Part shown: piece after piece, positions 60,044-64,000 of the stretch
How positions within the stretch are numbered: the stretch's first letter is position 1
Layout: every line of letters starts with the position of its first letter
From: an uncultured Clostridia bacterium
GTDB taxonomy: Bacteria > Bacillota > Clostridia > Oscillospirales > Ruminococcaceae
Length of the DNA: 64,000 nt
Reading direction: 5' to 3'
Assembly (NCBI GenBank): GCA_947626165.1
Contig: CANQRG010000009.1
Span: 57,569-121,568 of the forward strand
Made by a program: the position numbers and the translations under genes
Notes under the pieces: model-generated
The model's database searches: none
What the model was told of the DNA's origin: nothing
The model's input: the letters and a program-made list of their open reading frames with translations, nothing else

Positions 60044-60901
60044 TCACTTATCAATAGCTATAAATGGTATCTCCATCTCATCTTTTGTAAGCCCTGCGTG
60101 TACTCCTATAAACTTGTTATCTTTATTATAAATTGTTAGATCACTCACCGCAATAGCAATGTAATCTCCTAGCATTTCATTGAAACGCTTGTGATTTTCA
60201 CCACCGCCAAATAGCTCTTTAGCAATTACCTCTTCTTTGCAAAGCAGAATAAACTTGTCTCCAAAATGCTTATTGAATGCTTCTTCAAACTGATTTTCCA
60301 TTCCTTTTTTAACAAATAAATTCAATGTTCTTGGCTCAATTGACGGTATTCGTATGAGACATTCCATAACATCAGGATAGTCGGTTATAACTACACCGTC
60401 AGAATCTATAAGTCCATGATCTGCTGTGATAATAAGAAGAGTATCGCTTAAATCTTTTGACAGCTCCTTAGTCTGACGCTCAAGCTCACGCAAAATGCTC
60501 TTGCTCTTTTTTGAAAAACAACCCGTTCTGTGCATTATGCTGTCAGGCTCGTTCCAGTACGCATAGATATATTTCCTGCCATCCAAACTGCAAAGATGTT
60601 TTATTCTCTTACATATATCACTGAAACTCTGCGGATAAGGCTCACTAAATGGAGTTACCTCATACGATATACCTCCTGCCTCTTTTATCCTGTCCGCAAC
60701 ACGCAAATATGGGCAATATGTCCAAGCTGCATTGAATTCAGCAGCTTGATTGCCGTTTGTATCTGTGTTGTTGAATACCGTAACATTCTTGTCAAGCTCT
60801 TTGTAGTAGCATTCCCAGCCGAGCCAGCTATGCTGATTCGGGAACAGCCCGCTGTCAATAGACGTGGTAGCAGAAACTGTCGTTGGAGGGAAAACAGATG
60901 T
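60044..60901 (-). pseudogene. 5'-truncated nucleotide pyrophosphatase/phosphodiesterase-family gene
   Basis: The frame continues upstream of the listed ORF as SVFPPTTVSATTSIDSGLFPNQHSWLGWECYYKELDKNVTVFNNTDTNGNQAAEFNAAWTYCPYLRVADR and then meets an in-frame TAA at 60902-60904. Confidence 0.75.
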
Positions 60902-60956
60902 TTATTTCAGTTAAGGATACAACACAGACAATCCACGCTTACAAATACCAAAAAGT

Positions 60957-60991
60957 CTTCTCCGGTGCTGCTTGAATCGGAGAAGTTTTTT
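60957..60991 (+). terminator. Terminator-like hairpin
   Basis: CTTCTCCG-N13-CGGAGAAG-TTTTTT. Confidence 0.7.
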
Positions 60992-61091
60992 GCTGTTCAC
61001 ACATTCATCAAATTTTCGTCACCGCAATTGTCTTGAAAAAGTTCGTTTAACCGCATATAATGACAATGATGAATGGAAGGGATGGTTTATC

Positions 61092-61298
61092 ATGCTCAAT
61101 GTGATTTCTGCAAAAGAAGCTGCGGAAAAATGGCAGATTTCCGAACGACGGGTTCAGAGACTGTGCGAAAGCGGCAGAGTCGAAGGTGTAAAGCGTTTTG
61201 GGCACTCGTGGATGATCCCCGCAGATGCAGAAAAGCCTTTCGATTTAAGATGTAAGAACCGACAGAACGGAGAAAATAATCATGCTGAAACAGATTAA
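61092..61298 (+). CDS. Small HTH (excisionase/MerR-type helix-turn-helix) protein
   Basis: ISAKEAAEKWQISERRVQRLCESGRVEGVKRFGHSWMIPADAEKP. Confidence 0.8.
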   Translation: MLNVISAKEAAEKWQISERRVQRLCESGRVEGVKRFGHSWMIPADAEKPFDLRCKNRQNGENNHAETD

Positions 61299-62172
61299 AT
61301 ACTTTCAAGCCGTCGTTCGGGCTGGCAGCTTCAGCGAGGCGGCGGAACAATGTTACATATCGCAGTCCGCAATTTCTCAGCAGGTTCAGACCTTGGAACG
61401 GGAGTTGGGTGTAACGCTGCTAAAACGGGAAAACCGACGTTTCTCCCTGACACCTGCCGGAGAGCATTTCTATCGGCAAAGCCTTCTGCTGATGGCGGAT
61501 TTTGACCGATTGTGCAAAGAAACAAAAAGGATCGCACAGGGAGAGGATTTTGTCCTGCGTATCGGATATATCAAAGGATACGGCGGCGAGGAATTTCAGC
61601 GGGCGGTAGTGGAATTTACGGCAAAGTACCCCGATATTCCCATTGATATGAAAAACGGCAATCACGAGGACCTGTATGAACTGCTGCGTTTTAATCAGGT
61701 AGACTTAGTGCTGAACGATCAGAGACGTGCTTTTTCAGACGAGTATGTTAATACCGTTCTGACCGTCATAAGCTGTCATATTGAAATCTCCATCAGAAAT
61801 CCCATAGCCGGTCTGGAGTATGTCAACGTGGGCGACTTGCGGAACACCCCCTGTATTTTAGTCGCATCAAAGGAACAGCAGGAGAACGAGCAGTCCTATT
61901 ATCACGAAATATACGGGATCGAGAGCAAATTTCTATTTGCCGAAAATCTGGAGGAAGCGCGGCTGATGGTCGTGAGCGGGAAAGGTTTTCTCCCCATCGA
62001 GGGAGGCGAAGCGCCTACACAGTTTGCCGAGACGATTGCCAGACGGCCGCTTTGCCGAAACGGAAAGCCGATCAGCCGCAATTACTGCGCTTTCTGGAAG
62101 GCCGACAACTCCGGCTATTATATCGAGGAATTTGCCGAGATTTTGAAGGCACAATTTGCAAAACAAAAGTAG
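61282..62172 (+). CDS. LysR-family transcriptional regulator
   Basis: MLKQIKYFQAVVRAGSFSEAAEQCYISQSAISQQVQTLERELGVTLLKRENRRFSLTPAGEHFY. Confidence 0.95.
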   Translation: MLKQIKYFQAVVRAGSFSEAAEQCYISQSAISQQVQTLERELGVTLLKRENRRFSLTPAGEHFYRQSLLLMADFDRLCKETKRIAQGEDFVLRIGYIKGYGGEEFQRAVVEFTAKYPDIPIDMKNGNHEDLYELLRFNQVDLVLNDQRRAFSDEYVNTVLTVISCHIEISIRNPIAGLEYVNVGDLRNTPCILVASKEQQENEQSYYHEIYGIESKFLFAENLEEARLMVVSGKGFLPIEGGEAPTQFAETIARRPLCRNGKPISRNYCAFWKADNSGYYIEEFAEILKAQFAKQK

Positions 62173-62188
62173 GTGTTCTGCCTAACAG

Positions 62189-62235
62189 AAAAGGCATATC
62201 CGTCACTATTGCATCGAGTGACGGATATGCCTTTT
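62189..62235. terminator. Bidirectional terminator with 19-bp perfect arms
   Basis: AAAAGGCATATCCGTCACT-N9-AGTGACGGATATGCCTTTT. Confidence 0.85.
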
Positions 62236-62257
62236 TAATTATCATTGATTGATATGA

Positions 62258-63118
62258 TTATCGATGCAGATCATTCAGCACCGCTCCAATATCCGCATCA
62301 ATGCAAATCGACTGCTTCTCGATCTCCGTCGGGCAGACCGCCTCGCCGTAGTTAATACAGGCATAGGTCGCCGCCCTGTTCTGCGCGGTCATACGCCAGA
62401 AAGGGTACTTTATAATGACCGGCGTGTTGTAGCCAACACCCAGCTCCAGGAACAAGATCCGTCCGTTTCTCCGCGTCCGCAGGAAGTTTTCGTACCGCTC
62501 CGCCGCCCGGTGCCAGCCCTCGTCCTCCACAAACTTATCGTCAGCGCGCAAATTCATTGTCAGGGGCTTGCCACAATGGGGGCAGACGGGCAGCAGCTCG
62601 GACGGGATACGCATATCCTTTTGTTGTTCCATCATCTGCCGGATCAGGTTCTCATTATCGAAGGTCTCTTGACAGCACGGTTCGGAGCATTGAAACAGGC
62701 CGTAGTCTCCCTGGGTGTAGAAAAGGCGCTTTTTGTCAAAGCCCGCTTTTTGGAAACAGTGATCCACGTTTGTAGTGATTACAAAATAGTCCTTGCCATG
62801 AACCAGCGACAGCAGATTTTCATAGACCGGTTTCGGCGCGTCAGTATAGCGGTTGATGAAAATATAACGGCTCCAATACGCCCAAAATTCCTCCGGCGCA
62901 GCAAACGGATAAAAACCGCCGGAATACATATCCCGAAAGCCGTATTTCCCGGCAAAGTCGGAGAAATACCGCTGAAACCGCTCCCCGGTATAGGTAAAAC
63001 CCGCCGCGGTAGACAAACCTGCTCCCGCGCCGATCACAATGGCGTACGCTTTGTCCAGTGCCTCCCTGAGCCGCTGGATATTATCCGAGTAGTCCCCGGT
63101 AGATTTGGTTATCGACAT
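62258..63118 (-). CDS. SirTM-type sirtuin (class M, putative protein ADP-ribosyltransferase)
   Basis: IVIGAGAGLSTAAGF, FVITTNVDHCFQKAGF, FYTQGDYGLFQC (Q in place of the usual catalytic His), zinc cysteines CC..CPHCG; overlaps macrodomain gene. Confidence 0.85.
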   Translation of the reverse strand: MSITKSTGDYSDNIQRLREALDKAYAIVIGAGAGLSTAAGFTYTGERFQRYFSDFAGKYGFRDMYSGGFYPFAAPEEFWAYWSRYIFINRYTDAPKPVYENLLSLVHGKDYFVITTNVDHCFQKAGFDKKRLFYTQGDYGLFQCSEPCCQETFDNENLIRQMMEQQKDMRIPSELLPVCPHCGKPLTMNLRADDKFVEDEGWHRAAERYENFLRTRRNGRILFLELGVGYNTPVIIKYPFWRMTAQNRAATYACINYGEAVCPTEIEKQSICIDADIGAVLNDLHR

Positions 63119-63845
63119 CCTTGAAAACATTAAAGATCACCTCCGTGTCGCCTTTATATTGCCGCACCGTGTCCACGGCGATTTTTGCGGCTTCGTCATT
63201 TGGAAAATGAAACTCTCCCGTGGAAATGCAGCAGAACGCCACGCTCTTGATCTTGTTCCGTTGTGCCAGCTCTAAACAGGAGCAGTAGCAGGAGGCAAGC
63301 AGTTCCCGATCCTTTTGCGTCACACGACCGTATATGATGGGGCCGACGGTATGGAGAACGTAATCGCAGGGCAGATTGTAGGCGGGTGTGAGCTTGGCCT
63401 GTCCGGTGGGTTCCTCATGCCCTTGCTTCTCCATAAGTTCCTCGCAGGCCAGCCGAAGCTGTACCCCGGAAAAGGTATGAATGGCGTTGTCGATACAGCC
63501 GTGACAGGGTACATAGCAGCCAGTCATACCGCTATTGGCGGCGTTTACAATGGCACCGCATTTCAGAGTGGTAATATCGCCCTGCCAGAGATAGATACCC
63601 GGCTCCACGGGTGTCAGGTCAGCTATATCCGTGACGCCCTTCCGGGAGGTTTCCTCTTGTAGATATGCGTCCTGCACCATCAGAAAATCGTCCTCCATTG
63701 GACGCGGCGGGCGGACGTTCATCAGAGAGCGGAGCAGTTTCTTCTGTCCGGCTGTATCATGTGGGATCAGCAAATTGTGATATTGCGGCGCTTCGTCCAG
63801 TAGTTTTTGAATCAAGAATATTTGTCTCTCTGCCTGTGTCATCAT
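63081..63845 (-). CDS. Macrodomain protein (putative ADP-ribosyl hydrolase, possibly zinc-dependent type)
   Basis: GDITTLKCGAIVNAANSGMTGCYVPCHGCIDNAIHTFSG; CISTGEFHFPNDEAAKIAVDTV. Confidence 0.9.
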   Translation of the reverse strand: MMTQAERQIFLIQKLLDEAPQYHNLLIPHDTAGQKKLLRSLMNVRPPRPMEDDFLMVQDAYLQEETSRKGVTDIADLTPVEPGIYLWQGDITTLKCGAIVNAANSGMTGCYVPCHGCIDNAIHTFSGVQLRLACEELMEKQGHEEPTGQAKLTPAYNLPCDYVLHTVGPIIYGRVTQKDRELLASCYCSCLELAQRNKIKSVAFCCISTGEFHFPNDEAAKIAVDTVRQYKGDTEVIFNVFKDVDNQIYRGLLG

Positions 63846-64000
63846 ACCCCTCTTTTCACAACTGCCCGTGCCGGGCAGACCTCATAGCAGTTTCCGCAGT
63901 GCAGGCAATTCTCCTGCCGAATAACCACCGGCTTTACTGAAATATCAATACATTTCTGCGGACATTTGGAATAGCAGAACTTGCAGCCGATACACTGATC
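63842..64000 (-). CDS. 2x[4Fe-4S] ferredoxin-type protein, C-terminal fragment cut by window edge
   Basis: Reverse frame reads DQCIGCKFCYSKCPQKCIDISVKPVVIRQENCLHCGNCYEVCPARAVVKRGV*; stop overlaps the macrodomain start. Confidence 0.85.
   Translation of the reverse strand, partial: DQCIGCKFCYSKCPQKCIDISVKPVVIRQENCLHCGNCYEVCPARAVVKRGV

Noticed and set aside
60898-60978. 26-aa ORF MFISVKDTTQTIHAYKYQKVFSGAA at the junction
   Set aside because: Too short and at the rearrangement breakpoint; more likely a gene remnant ending in a terminator than a functional gene.
62258-63845. Sir2-containing anti-phage defence system (Thoeris/DSR-like)
   Set aside because: The sirtuin is of the SirTM type, fused in an operon with a macrodomain, which fits the reversible ADP-ribosylation module better; no TIR, nuclease or helicase partner is visible.

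Overview
A 64-kb window from a low-GC, spore-forming Clostridia-type genome, probably Ruminococcaceae-like (inferred from gene content and synteny, not from a database search). Most of it is conserved chromosomal backbone: spoVB-like/mazG/HU/rqcP; a 2-oxoacid:ferredoxin oxidoreductase operon; ftsH-tilS-dnaB-rplI-gdpP; rnjA; SRP RNA-dnaX-ebfC-recR; spoIIGA-sigE-(hsp20)-sigG; coaE/tsaC/prfA; rarA, glyA, mnmA, metA, rpsB-tsf; a his operon (hisZ-G-D-C-B-H-F-I-E) with no hisA at the locus; engB-lon; and tRNA-Pro(GGG). The least ordinary material is: (1) a mosaic intergenic repeat family at 7-9 sites, made of 7-bp tandem units, a GCAAGA-rich module, a CCGGCG-TGA-CGCCGG hairpin, a 'GTGCAACGGCAGGCTTATCAATTG' block and a shared terminator; (2) two related small-gene cassettes (XRE / RHH-like / divergent ~70-aa ORF) sitting next to or inside conserved operons; (3) a nucleotidyltransferase-LbH-PGM fusion that seems to have lost both catalytic signatures; (4) a structured, uncharacterised leader behind a perfect sigma-A promoter upstream of rnjA; (5) a surface protein with a hierarchical 82-aa His/Cys repeat; (6) a perfectly spaced CIRCE element driving an hsp20 placed inside the sporulation sigma cluster; (7) a compositional junction near 60.9 kb that truncates a phosphodiesterase gene and leads into an HTH/LysR plus SirTM-sirtuin/macrodomain/ferredoxin module. 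All calls are by eye from sequence; no searches were run.
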